A stretch of DNA of 64,000 bases, taken from NCBI GenBank assembly GCA_963747405.1, contig CAVVFG010000005.1, forward strand, positions 1-64,000, read 5' to 3'. Positions 16,848 to 24,957 of this stretch are shown here, piece by piece; the stretch's first letter is position 1, and every line of letters begins with the position of its first letter. This DNA is from Fodinibacter sp963747405 (GTDB taxonomy: Bacteria; Actinomycetota; Actinomycetes; Actinomycetales; Dermatophilaceae). The notes under the pieces are model-generated. The model searched no databases. It was not told the DNA's origin and saw only the letters and a program-made list of their open reading frames with translations. The position numbers were made by a program, and so were the translations under genes.

Positions 16848-18419
16848 TTGGTTGCGGTAACGGGCAATTCTCTTGTCGTGACGGGCGAGTTCGGTCCCTT
16901 CGATGCCTTCGCGGATCGTGCCCACCAGCTGTACATGGGCGGCTTCTGTGAGCGCGCCGTTCTGGCGTGCCGTGCGGGTCTGGTCGTGACGAACGCCGCC
17001 GGCGACAAGATCACGTCACACTTCCTGCACTACATCGAGGGCATCTCCCTCCAGGAAGTGGGCCGGCACCGCGAGGCGGTGACGGTGGCAATGGACCTTC
17101 TGATCGACCTGGCGGAGGAGCCCGACCTGATGTGGCGGGCCAAAGCCCTGGCGCTTCTCGCAGAGTCCTCGACCCAGGTCAACGAGATCAGACGGACGAT
17201 GGAGGCGTTGGCCGAGGGGACGTGGCTGATCGCGAACACCGAGCCCGGCCGTTACAGCCATCTCTCCGCCAGCATGGCCATCGCGCTGGCGCTGCGCTCG
17301 GTCTACCTCTTCGAGCAGGCCGACGAGCTGCTCTGCGGCATCCAGCTCAACGACGACCACTTCGTCGACCTCCTCGTGATGCAGGAGCGGGCCCTGATGA
17401 GCGCCTTCTGGGGCACGACCCTCTTGCTGGTGGGCCACACCAAGGACGCTGCGCCGCACTTCGTCGCGTGCGCCGAACGGGCACTTCGGATGGGCCGGAT
17501 AGCCGCGCAGGCGGGCAACCGCGACATGTCCGTGCGTGCCGAGGTCATCGAGGCCTACGGGCTGAGCCGGCTCGGGTACACCGACCTCGCGGCTGCCCGG
17601 GTCACAGAGGTCACCCACCGCATCCCACTGCGCGACGAGCTCATCGAGGCCCACCTCGCCCAACTCGTCCTTGGCCAGGCAGCGGCGGAGGCGGGCAACT
17701 ACGACGACGCGAGCAGACACTTCATCTCGGCGGCGACGAGCGCCGACAGCTCGAACCGGGACATGTGGGCGGTCGCGGCGCTGGAGGCGCTGGCCGACCT
17801 GCACGTTGCGGAGCATGGCCGGCACCCGGCGGTGGGATTGTGGAAGCGCCTGGCCCGCGAGGCCCTGCAGCGGATGTGGTCCGAGCGCGATGCGCGATTC
17901 ACCGCGCTGCAGTCGCTCAACGAGGTGCGCTCGCTGACCACGGAGACGAATCGGATGGGCGCGGCCGCGCTGCTCGACCCCCTGACCGGGCTGGGCAACC
18001 GGCACATGATGACCAGCGAAGTCGACCGGGCAGGGGAGGACCTCGCAGCCGTCTTCGTCGATGTCGACGAGTTCAAACAGGTCAACGACCGCTACTCGCA
18101 CGCCGTCGGCGACGAGGTGCTGCGCCGGATCGCCGCCATCATGCGCAGCCAGTCGCGTTCCAACGACGTGCCGGTGCGCTACGGCGGGGACGAGTTCGTC
18201 ATCCTCGTCTACGGCGGGGGCGCGGCCGCCAAGGAGGTCGCGCAGCGGTTGCACGACGCCGTGCGCGCCGCAGCCTGGGGACAGGTCGCCGACGGCCTCG
18301 AGGTCACGGTCTCGGTCGGCGTGGGCCTCCCGCTCCCGGCTCACGGCGCGATCGCCGCCGCGGACGCCGCACTGTACGCAGCGAAACGCGCCGGTCGGGA
18401 CCGCGTCGTGATGGTCTGA
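16848..18419 (+). CDS. TPR-like/GGDEF diguanylate cyclase
   Basis: This soluble protein of 523 residues starts at a TTG (16848) with GAGG five bases upstream. A GTG at 16878 is an alternative. Residues 1-345 are helical repeats of TPR type (YIEGISLQEVGRHREAVTVA, AEVIEAYGLSRLGYTDLAAA), likely a sensory or partner-binding part. Residues ~370-523 form a GGDEF domain with DPLTGLGNR, VDVDEFKQVNDRYSHAVGD, and an intact YGGDEF preceded five residues upstream by an RxxD inhibitory site (RSND). It should make cyclic-di-GMP under product inhibition. No membrane segment is seen, unlike the cyclase encoded on the opposite strand downstream. Confidence 0.85.
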   Translation: MVAVTGNSLVVTGEFGPFDAFADRAHQLYMGGFCERAVLACRAGLVVTNAAGDKITSHFLHYIEGISLQEVGRHREAVTVAMDLLIDLAEEPDLMWRAKALALLAESSTQVNEIRRTMEALAEGTWLIANTEPGRYSHLSASMAIALALRSVYLFEQADELLCGIQLNDDHFVDLLVMQERALMSAFWGTTLLLVGHTKDAAPHFVACAERALRMGRIAAQAGNRDMSVRAEVIEAYGLSRLGYTDLAAARVTEVTHRIPLRDELIEAHLAQLVLGQAAAEAGNYDDASRHFISAATSADSSNRDMWAVAALEALADLHVAEHGRHPAVGLWKRLAREALQRMWSERDARFTALQSLNEVRSLTTETNRMGAAALLDPLTGLGNRHMMTSEVDRAGEDLAAVFVDVDEFKQVNDRYSHAVGDEVLRRIAAIMRSQSRSNDVPVRYGGDEFVILVYGGGAAAKEVAQRLHDAVRAAAWGQVADGLEVTVSVGVGLPLPAHGAIAAADAALYAAKRAGRDRVVMV

Positions 18420-18987
18420 ACCGGCGATGCTGGCCGCTCGATCGCCCGACGGCGCCAGGAAGTGGCCCACTCGCCGACGTGGCGGAAGCCCAAGAACATT
18501 GCGGCCCTGCTGTTTCGCGAGCCGGTTGTACAGAGATTGTGGTCCGGGACGAGCGGGCGGCAGGGTGGTTTTTCGGCGTCGGCGACCAAGCGGGACGGGC
18601 CGCGGGCAGAGGCGCAGGAGCCTTTGCGCACGTGTTGCGCCACCACCAGCGGTGCCGAGTTCGCCGTGGTGAGCGTGGCCGACAGCTCGTTCAGCCCGCG
18701 GACGCGGCTGTTGCCGGGAAGAGGTGGTGCCGGGGTAATGGCAGCCGCGAGTGCCGGTGCCCGTGGCAGCGCCGCTGACGTTCGACGCGCACTCCGCCCA
18801 GTGGTTGAGTGAGCTGCCCCACGATGTGTTGCTGCCCGTGCAGCGGGTGACTCCCGGGAGGGGCCTCGCCGGGGCTGTCGTCAGGCGCAGGTGTTCCGCA
18901 GGTGCAGGTGTTGCGTGGCGCTTTGCCGGCGAGACGGCCGTTGGTCCAGGTGATGAGGTCGGGCACGTGCAACGGATGCCTGCGCCG
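18420..18987. other. Intergenic stretch without a convincing gene
   Basis: This 568-base gap lies between two convergent cyclase genes. Open frames exist on both strands, but none has family features, a good ribosome site or coherent hydrophobic patterning. I see no RNA gene and no clear terminator hairpin. Confidence 0.5.
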
Positions 18988-20046
18988 TTACTCCACGGGC
19001 GGCTGCGGTGTGCCGCCTGCCAGTGTCCCGACCCGGTTGCGGCCTGATCGCTTTGCCTCGTACAGGGCCCGGTCTGCCGTGACGTAGAGGCCCTGAAGAT
19101 CCGCTGCGTCGGCGGGAACGTTCGCCAGGCCGGCGCTGACCGAGACCCGGATCTGCTCACCGCTGTGGAGCACGAAGGGGTGCGTCGCAACGTCGGCGAC
19201 GATCTGCTCGGCGCGACGCTGAAGAGATGCCACCGAACACCCGGGCAGCAGCACCGCCATCTCGTCGCCTCCGAGCCGACTGACGACATCGTCGCGGCGC
19301 GCGGACCGCACGAGGTAGTCAGCCAGCTGGACCAGCACCTCGTCCCCGCCAGGGTGCCCGTAACGGTCGTTGACCGACTTGAACTCATCGACGTCCAACA
19401 GGATCAGGGACGTTCCTTGACTGCTGACCGCGCCGGAGATGGCCGATCTCGCGGCCTCGTCCAGCACTCGCCGGGTCGCCAGGCCGGTCAGCGCGTCGAC
19501 CGCGGCCTGGCGCTTAAGCCTCGTCACCAGCTCGTCCTGCCGTTCGCCGGAACGGACCAGGAGCACCGCTGTGGTGATCAGTGCTGCCGAGACGTATCCG
19601 ATGTCGGTGACGGCCGCGGCAAGGGGCAAGGAGCCCAGGACCACAATGCTCGCTGCGACGACAGACGCCGCCGTCATCACCACAGCACCCGCGCGTCGCA
19701 GCTGTGAGGCGCCGTACAGCGTGGGGAAGAAGAAGAAGACCTGCGCCGCAACAGAGACGTCGGAGGTCAAGAGGTCGAGCACGACGATCGCCACGACGGC
19801 CAGCAGTGGAACGACCGCCCACGCAACCAATGCCGGGATGCGACGGTACCGGGCTGCCCAGCACGCCATGATGACCACCGCGACCGAGCCGAGGAACAGG
19901 ACAGCCGCGGTCGGCGTCAGATCCTGGCCGCCCGGCTGTAGCGGTAGGAAGACGATCGTCACCAAGACCGCAACGCTCGCGAGCATGACCAGGCTCTTCA
20001 GCGCTGCGGGATGACTGCGGGGTTGCATCCACAGGAGGACTCGCAC
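18988..20046 (-). CDS. Membrane-bound diguanylate cyclase with GGDEM active-site variant
   Basis: From the GTG at 20046 (GGGGAGG eight bases upstream) the protein has 352 residues. The first ~180 form about six membrane helices (LVMLASVAVLVTIVFLPLQP, AAVLFLGSVAVVIMACWAA, LLAVVAIVVLDLL, ALITTAVLLV). A GGDEF domain follows (DALTGLATRRVLDEAA, LLDVDEFKSVNDRYGHPGGD). The signature reads RLGGDEMAVLLPG, with Met replacing the final Phe. The RxxD I-site (RRDD) is kept at the right distance. GGDEM variants may retain activity, so cyclase function is likely but unproven. An upstream open frame to 20409 lacks a start signal. Confidence 0.8.
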   Translation of the reverse strand: MRVLLWMQPRSHPAALKSLVMLASVAVLVTIVFLPLQPGGQDLTPTAAVLFLGSVAVVIMACWAARYRRIPALVAWAVVPLLAVVAIVVLDLLTSDVSVAAQVFFFFPTLYGASQLRRAGAVVMTAASVVAASIVVLGSLPLAAAVTDIGYVSAALITTAVLLVRSGERQDELVTRLKRQAAVDALTGLATRRVLDEAARSAISGAVSSQGTSLILLDVDEFKSVNDRYGHPGGDEVLVQLADYLVRSARRDDVVSRLGGDEMAVLLPGCSVASLQRRAEQIVADVATHPFVLHSGEQIRVSVSAGLANVPADAADLQGLYVTADRALYEAKRSGRNRVGTLAGGTPQPPVE

Positions 20047-20488
20047 CTGCATGACCTCCCCACCGAACTTCAGAGTTGCATGTGCATTCCCGCGGGCAAG
20101 ATTAGCCTCGAGACCCTCTGCCTGCTTCCCGTGTTGAGAAAGGGTGCGACGCGCCACGCGAATGTTCGCGCCATGCGAATGCTTCAGACATGACGACCTG
20201 AAACGTGTCCGGACGAGTCGCCCCATCCGTTGTCCTCGCGGGGGCGGGCGGGCTGCCCACTGATGCCTCGAGCGCACCACGAGGTATCGACGGTCGGGGT
20301 CGCCCGAGACGCTGCAGAAGGATGGTCGAACTGGCCGTCCCCCGAGACGGTCCCCCCCGGGCGAGTCGCCCTCGCCCGGGGGCACCTGACGTCGGCGCCG
20401 CCTCAGCACCGACGTAGGTCAGCGATCCCCCTGCGGACCGCGGACCCGCTCAATGACCCGGCCATGGCGGCCACACTGGCCACGTGTC
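20047..20488. other. Upstream region of the membrane cyclase, no gene seen
   Basis: About 440 bases with the cyclase ribosome site at the left edge. Open frames on both strands are Arg/Pro-rich and look like shadows. No repeat or RNA feature was recognised. Confidence 0.4.
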
Positions 20489-20788
20489 TCAGCCGCCGGC
20501 GCGTTGCCTACCCTCGGCGATGACAAGTGGCCGTCGAAGCTCGTGGTCGCGTCCTTGGCGGCGACGGCGACGACGCAGCTCACCGACGAGGAGCACCTGC
20601 CGGCGGACCGTTGACCGGTGCACGCCCTGGTCAGGGCGCTCGCGCAGCACGTTCTCGGTCGCGGCCAGCTCACATAGCAGCTCGCGCACCGACAGCGAGA
20701 GCAGATCGGGTCCATCGACCACGTGGGGGACGTCGCTGCCGGGAATGTTGTCGGCGGCTGCCATGGCTGCGGGGTTTGTGATGTGCAC
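20489..20788 (-). CDS. Small hypothetical basic protein
   Basis: The GTG at 20788 follows GTGAGG by nine bases and gives about 99 residues. The central part LLSLSVRELLCELAATENVL is helical and is followed by a very basic stretch (VGELRRRRRRQGRDHELRRP). An upstream GTG at 20854 is also possible. The family is not recognised. The low AT content means the frame could be fortuitous, but the ordered helix and ribosome site favour a real gene. Confidence 0.35.
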   Translation of the reverse strand: MHITNPAAMAAADNIPGSDVPHVVDGPDLLSLSVRELLCELAATENVLRERPDQGVHRSTVRRQVLLVGELRRRRRRQGRDHELRRPLVIAEGRQRAGG

Positions 20789-20854
20789 GGTGGGTAACCT
20801 CACCAACTGAGCGGCCGGAGGACCCCCGTCGTTGGAAGCGCCCACCCGGTCCAC

Positions 20855-21472
20855 GATGTGTATATCTGATTGCGAAGGGTCTTGCCTAGCCCTGTGCGCT
20901 CATCGTTCGTTCCGGTCGCGCCCGGCCGAGGGCCCGAGATCTGCAGGCCGGCGCGCGCTCAAGCCGAACGGGCCGATGCCTTTGCCGCCGGCGCGGGCCG
21001 AGACTGGCGGCGAGAGGGCGCACCCTGTTCGGTGACCCCGTTCACTGGGCAGAGTCGTGTGCCGTCGGTGCCGTCAGGGGTGCGCGGGTCGCGCAGGCGT
21101 TGATGCTTGTCGTCGGTCTGGTCCGCCAGCTCCTGCCCCGGCCAGCGGCGGCCGGGCGGACACCTGTTGCCGACTCGATGCTCCCCCTGGCAGACGACCT
21201 GGCAGCGGGTCGCCCTGCCATGGGTGGACATGGGCGGTCACTCAGGTGACACGTGGGCGGCAGGGCCAGGGTCCCCTGCGCCCCATGCCCGTTTTCGTGC
21301 AGGGCAGAGCTTCGGGGCTGCGCGTGCCGGTGTGCTTGGGTAAGTGCCTGAGCCACAGGGCAACTGGATGACTGGATCTGGAATCCACTTTGTCGCAACG
21401 GGGGGACGCACCGTTGTCGATGTGTCGTCGCACAGGTGCGCAGTCGCAGATCCCCGGGGCGGGACGGCTCCG
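20855..21472. other. Intergenic stretch without a supported gene
   Basis: Around 600 bases between the small basic ORF and the ERCC4-domain gene. Several short frames are present on both strands, but their translations are Arg/Pro/Ala-rich and show no motif. It may hold decayed sequence, and I found no RNA gene. Confidence 0.4.
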
Positions 21473-22360
21473 TCAGTCGCTCGTGTCGGGTGCTCTGTCG
21501 GGAAGTATGCGTAGGGCCTCGTCGCCGATGAGCCGTTCGTGGACCGCAGCGGCGAGGAAGCGGTAGGTCCATTCCTGGGCAAGGGCGCGGTTCTCCGCGA
21601 ACACGACGGGGACGGAGGGCCAGCGGACCTGGCACTCGCCGACGAGGTCGGCGACCAGCGCGGGCCGGACGTGCTCGAGCTTGAAGACGGCTGAGTAGCG
21701 GTCCTCGACGACGACGGCCGCCCGCGGCGTCTCGGTGAGGGCGCCCATCCGGTACGCCATCCGGCCGCTGGTGAGTGAGCCGGCGAGGTCGGCGAGGGTC
21801 TTGCGCTCGACGACAGCGACGACCTCGTCGTCCACCAGCGCCGCGTAGTCGCCCACCGCGAGGGACCGCCGAGTTGTCGTGGCCTGTTGGTGGGTGAACT
21901 TCCACGGGTACCGCTCGCGGGTGTCGACGACGATCGCGAGCTGCTCGAGGCCGGCGGCTCTGGCGGTGGGGAGCGCGATGTTGGGCCGGGCGGTCTTGGC
22001 GACGCGTGCGGACTGCCAGAAGATCATCTCCCGCCCGCGGGCCCGGGTGATGACGAACTGGCTGCGGGCCTCACGGGTCCGGTCGGCGACGACGTCGATG
22101 GCTGCTCCCCGGCGTGAGACGGAGGTCAACGGCACCTCGTCGACGATCTCGGCGTCCTCAGGCCAGGGCTGGTCGTGGCGGTGGCAGTAGACCTTCGAGG
22201 TGCGTGGCCACGTCTCTCGGGTCCGCAGGACGATGCCCGACCCGAGCGGGATCAGCACGAGGTAGGGCAGGCTCGAGTCCGGGTCGGGGTTGCGGGCGAT
22301 GAGGAGCGCCTGGGGCACGGGCCAACGGTACGCGGAACGTGCGTCCGAGCTCTCGTCCAC
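21473..22360 (-). CDS. ERCC4-type nuclease domain protein
   Basis: This protein has 295 residues from the GTG at 22360. The C-terminal half contains an ERCC4/XPF-type nuclease core: VVDTRERYPWKF, RRSLAVGDYAALVDD and the metal site VAVVERKTLADLAGSLTSGR. The N-terminal half (LLIARNPDPDSSLPYLVLIP, REMIFWQSARVAKTARPN) is the conserved partner region of actinobacterial members. Such proteins are predicted structure-specific nucleases in repair, though the bacterial ones are not well characterised. The gene stands alone. A later GTG at 22318 is an alternative start. Confidence 0.75.
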   Translation of the reverse strand: MDESSDARSAYRWPVPQALLIARNPDPDSSLPYLVLIPLGSGIVLRTRETWPRTSKVYCHRHDQPWPEDAEIVDEVPLTSVSRRGAAIDVVADRTREARSQFVITRARGREMIFWQSARVAKTARPNIALPTARAAGLEQLAIVVDTRERYPWKFTHQQATTTRRSLAVGDYAALVDDEVVAVVERKTLADLAGSLTSGRMAYRMGALTETPRAAVVVEDRYSAVFKLEHVRPALVADLVGECQVRWPSVPVVFAENRALAQEWTYRFLAAAVHERLIGDEALRILPDRAPDTSD

Positions 22361-22427
22361 GGCGGGTCCGCACCCATGTCGGTCATGAAGACGAACCCAT
22401 CGTCAGTTCAGCCAAGGACGTTCTCCG

Positions 22428-22660
22428 GTGCTGTTGCCGCTGCGGCCCTCGCGCGCCCAGGGCGACATCGTCGCGTGCGTCGTGCTCCACCCGAAGGAGC
22501 AGCTCTCGCTGACGGAGATCGACCGAGCCGTCGGTGCGTTGGGGCCGACGGTCCTGCGAGGTCGACCGCTTGGCGCCAGCCGGCTTGGTGCGTGACGTAC
22601 GGCACGAACCGGCGGCGGCAATGACCTCGACCGTCGATGTGGCTGCCCTGTCACGTGAGC
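22428..22660 (+). pseudogene. Frameshifted winged-helix DNA-binding domain remnant
   Basis: From GTG 22428 the frame reads VLLPLRPSRAQGDIVACVVL then HPKEQLSLTEIDRAVGALG, which matches the winged-helix family whose members start LLPLLRSRxQGDLLALLYLH. After about 22557 the continuation EVDRLAPAGLVRDVRH is in another frame, so a small indel splits the domain. The nucleotidyltransferase part that often follows this domain is missing. This is a fragment of a lost regulator or antitoxin. Confidence 0.5.
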
Positions 22661-23071
22661 CATCTCGACACCAACGGCGCCAACACTCCGCCAGCTCTTG
22701 GGTGAGGGCAGGCGGGTCTCGAGGCGGAGTCGCGAAGATTCCCATTCCCCCATCGAGCGTAGTTGAAGAACGGTAGCGTTCGAAGTGGTCCAACGTGGCC
22801 GCGATCTCACGCCGCAGCCCCTTCACCTACCTATTGCGAGGGCGGTGCTCATTCCCATTCGCACATCATCGCGTCCGTCATCTGTGCGATCACGGCGGGT
22901 CGCCAGCGGTGAATCGTGGGGACCACCTTCTGGCCTGGATCCTGGAGTGGAAGAACGCGCTCGGCCGGCTGCTGCCGGCTCGACAGCGGCGAGCCGGACA
23001 CGGGAGAAGTGTGCCCCGGGTCGTCCGGAGGATTCCTTTCGGTCCAACCGAGCGGCTGACATTGGTTCAGC

Positions 23072-23096
23072 TCACTACGAGCGATCAACGTAGTGA
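23072..23096. promoter_or_regulatory. 8-bp inverted repeat upstream of the secreted protease
   Basis: TCACTACG (23072-23079) and CGTAGTGA (23089-23096) form a perfect inverted repeat with a nine-base spacer, 41 bases before the protease start. It could be an operator or an mRNA hairpin. The 410 bases upstream (22661-23071) hold no supported gene. Confidence 0.5.
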
Positions 23097-23136
23097 CGAG
23101 TCGATTTTGATCAACGATTCTCTGAAAGGAATGAAA

Positions 23137-24957
23137 ATGCACTCCAAGCATCTGTCCTCGCGTACTACTCGGTGGGGGCTGGGGGCCGCTGCGGCGGCCA
23201 CCGCGGCGGCAATGTGCGTTCCGGCCAGCTACGCGCACGTGGTCGCCGACGAAGATGCCTCGGCAGGGCCCGTCACCACGGCTGCCGGCGCGAGCAGCGG
23301 CTTCGCCGGTCGTCGGTGGGGTGACGCCTCGACCGACGCGGTCTCGAAGGACGACTACGGGAGGCACCAGGCTCGCAGGGACCCGGGTTCGCTGTTCACC
23401 GTGGGGAAGGCGATCGGTGCCCGCGACCTGTGGGCGAAGCAGGACGACTCCGGCCGTCCGCTGACCGGGCAAGGCGTCGGCGTCGCCGTGCTGGACTCGG
23501 GGGTCGCCCAAGTCCCGGGCTTGGACGGCGCCGGAAAGGTGGTCTATGGCCCGGACCTGTCGATCGAGGCCAACGGCGTGCTGACCCAGCAGGACACCTT
23601 CGGCCACGGCACCTTCATGGCCGGCCTCATCGCCGGCAGGGGAACCACGAACCCTTCCTCGGACCTGCCCAGCGCCCCGGCGAACGTGCAGCTGGGAGTC
23701 GCGCCGGACGCGAAGCTCCTCGCTGTGAAGCTGGCGACCACGGACGGCAGCGTCGACGTGTCCCAGGTGATCGCCGCACTCGACTGGGTGACCCAGCACC
23801 CCGTACTGCCCGACGGCACCCGCGTACGAGTCATCAACCTGTCCTACGGCACGAGCTCGGCGCAGGACTACCAGGCTGACCCGCTGTCGGCCGCTGCAGA
23901 GAACGCCTGGCAGCATGGCATCGTCGTGGTCACCTCCGCGGGCAACAACGGAGCGGACGACGGACTGTTGAGTGACCCCGCGATCGATCCCTATGTCATC
24001 GCGGTCGGCGCCACCGACAGCAACGACAGAACTGATGGCTGGCGAGGCGCTCGCGCCACGGTCGCCTCCTTCTCCGAGGTGGGTTCGGCCACCCGCCACG
24101 TCGATCTGGTCGCGCCGGGCACGTCGCTCGTGTCGGCCAGAGCCCCCGGGTCCTTCATCGACCTCAACTACCCGGATGGTCGGGTTGCCGGTGACGTCAG
24201 TGGGACACTGTTCCGCGGCAGCGGAACCAGTCAGGCGGCCGCAGTGGTCTCCGGCTCGGCCGCGCTGCTGCTCCAGGCGTACCCAGACCTCAGCCCCGAC
24301 CAGGTCAAGTTCGCTCTGACCTCATCCGCAGACCGGCTCCAGAACGCCAGTGAGATCGCGGCCGGGGCTGGTTCGCTCGACCTGGAAGGGGCCCTGGATA
24401 CCGCTCGTCTCCTGAGCGGGACGGACTCCCCCGCCGCAGAACTGCGGGCGGCCGCAGTTCAGGGCTTCCTCGCGTCGACCGGGCAGGGCTCGATCGACGC
24501 CGCCCGAGGCGGATCCGTTCTGGTCGACGCCGACGGAAACGAGCTGACCGGTGAGGTCGACGTTCAGGGCAACACCTGGAACCCCGCCGCCTGGTGGCAA
24601 GCCACCGCCAACCTGTCAGCCTGGTCGGGCGGTTCATGGCTCGGCAGCACCTGGACCGGTGACGACTGGGAGCCCGCCGCCAGCGGTCTGAGCTCGTCAC
24701 GCTGGTCCTCCTCGCGGTGGTCCTCGTCACGGTGGAGCACCGCTGACTGGGACTCCTCGCGGTGGTCCTCGTCGCGGTGGTCCTCGTCGCGGTGGTCCTC
24801 GTCGCGGTGGTCCTCGCTCGCGGTGGTCCTCCTCGCGGTGGTCCTCCTTCGACTTCTCCTAGCAGATGCGTGGTGCTCTGAGCCCGACGCGGGTCACCTG
24901 GCTGCTCGCCGCCGTCCTGGCAGCCGGGGCGGTGGTGCTGACGACACGGGCGGGTGA
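23137..24957 (+). CDS. Secreted S8 subtilase with SSRWS-repeat tail, 3' frameshift
   Basis: The ATG at 23137 has AAAGGA six bases upstream. The product starts with a signal peptide (hydrophobic core LGAAAAATAAAMCVPA, cleavage after SYA). The subtilisin triad is complete: Asp120 in VAVLDSGV, His157 in FGHGTFMAGLIAG and Ser365 in GTSQAAAVVSG, with oxyanion Asn270 in SAGNNG. The C-terminus becomes Trp-rich and then turns into five-residue SSRWS repeats. An extra C at about 24817 shifts the frame, so the protein ends in a hydrophobic Leu/Val stretch at 24957. Without that base it would end SSRWSSFDFS at the TAG of 24860-24862, just before the next ATG at 24866. The ancestral gene was therefore probably coupled to the GGDEF-EAL gene. 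Confidence 0.85.
   Translation: MHSKHLSSRTTRWGLGAAAAATAAAMCVPASYAHVVADEDASAGPVTTAAGASSGFAGRRWGDASTDAVSKDDYGRHQARRDPGSLFTVGKAIGARDLWAKQDDSGRPLTGQGVGVAVLDSGVAQVPGLDGAGKVVYGPDLSIEANGVLTQQDTFGHGTFMAGLIAGRGTTNPSSDLPSAPANVQLGVAPDAKLLAVKLATTDGSVDVSQVIAALDWVTQHPVLPDGTRVRVINLSYGTSSAQDYQADPLSAAAENAWQHGIVVVTSAGNNGADDGLLSDPAIDPYVIAVGATDSNDRTDGWRGARATVASFSEVGSATRHVDLVAPGTSLVSARAPGSFIDLNYPDGRVAGDVSGTLFRGSGTSQAAAVVSGSAALLLQAYPDLSPDQVKFALTSSADRLQNASEIAAGAGSLDLEGALDTARLLSGTDSPAAELRAAAVQGFLASTGQGSIDAARGGSVLVDADGNELTGEVDVQGNTWNPAAWWQATANLSAWSGGSWLGSTWTGDDWEPAASGLSSSRWSSSRWSSSRWSTADWDSSRWSSSRWSSSRWSSSRWSSLAVVLLAVVLLRLLLADAWCSEPDAGHLAARRRPGSRGGGADDTGG
24691..24850 (+). repeat. 15-bp tandem repeats encoding SSRWS pentapeptides
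   Basis: Units of the form TCGTCGCGGTGGTCC recur in two blocks separated by a diverged STADWD segment. The last block is near-perfect, so it is prone to slippage. The 1-base insertion at ~24817 lies within it. Confidence 0.8.

Noticed and set aside
18462..18972. Open frames on both strands between the two convergent cyclase genes
   Set aside because: The translations are Arg/Ser/Pro-rich without motifs or ribosome sites, and the two strands compete. I treat them as noise.
21042..21905. Long minus-strand frame rich in Arg and Pro overlapping the ERCC4-domain gene
   Set aside because: It is out of frame with the clear ERCC4 coding sequence and has shadow-type composition.
22383..22826. Minus-strand hypothetical gene
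   Set aside because: The plus strand carries a recognisable winged-helix remnant in the same interval, so the minus frame is a shadow.
24699..24815. CRISPR-like look of the regular repeats
   Set aside because: Repeats are contiguous 15-mers within a reading frame, without unique spacers, so they are protein repeats.
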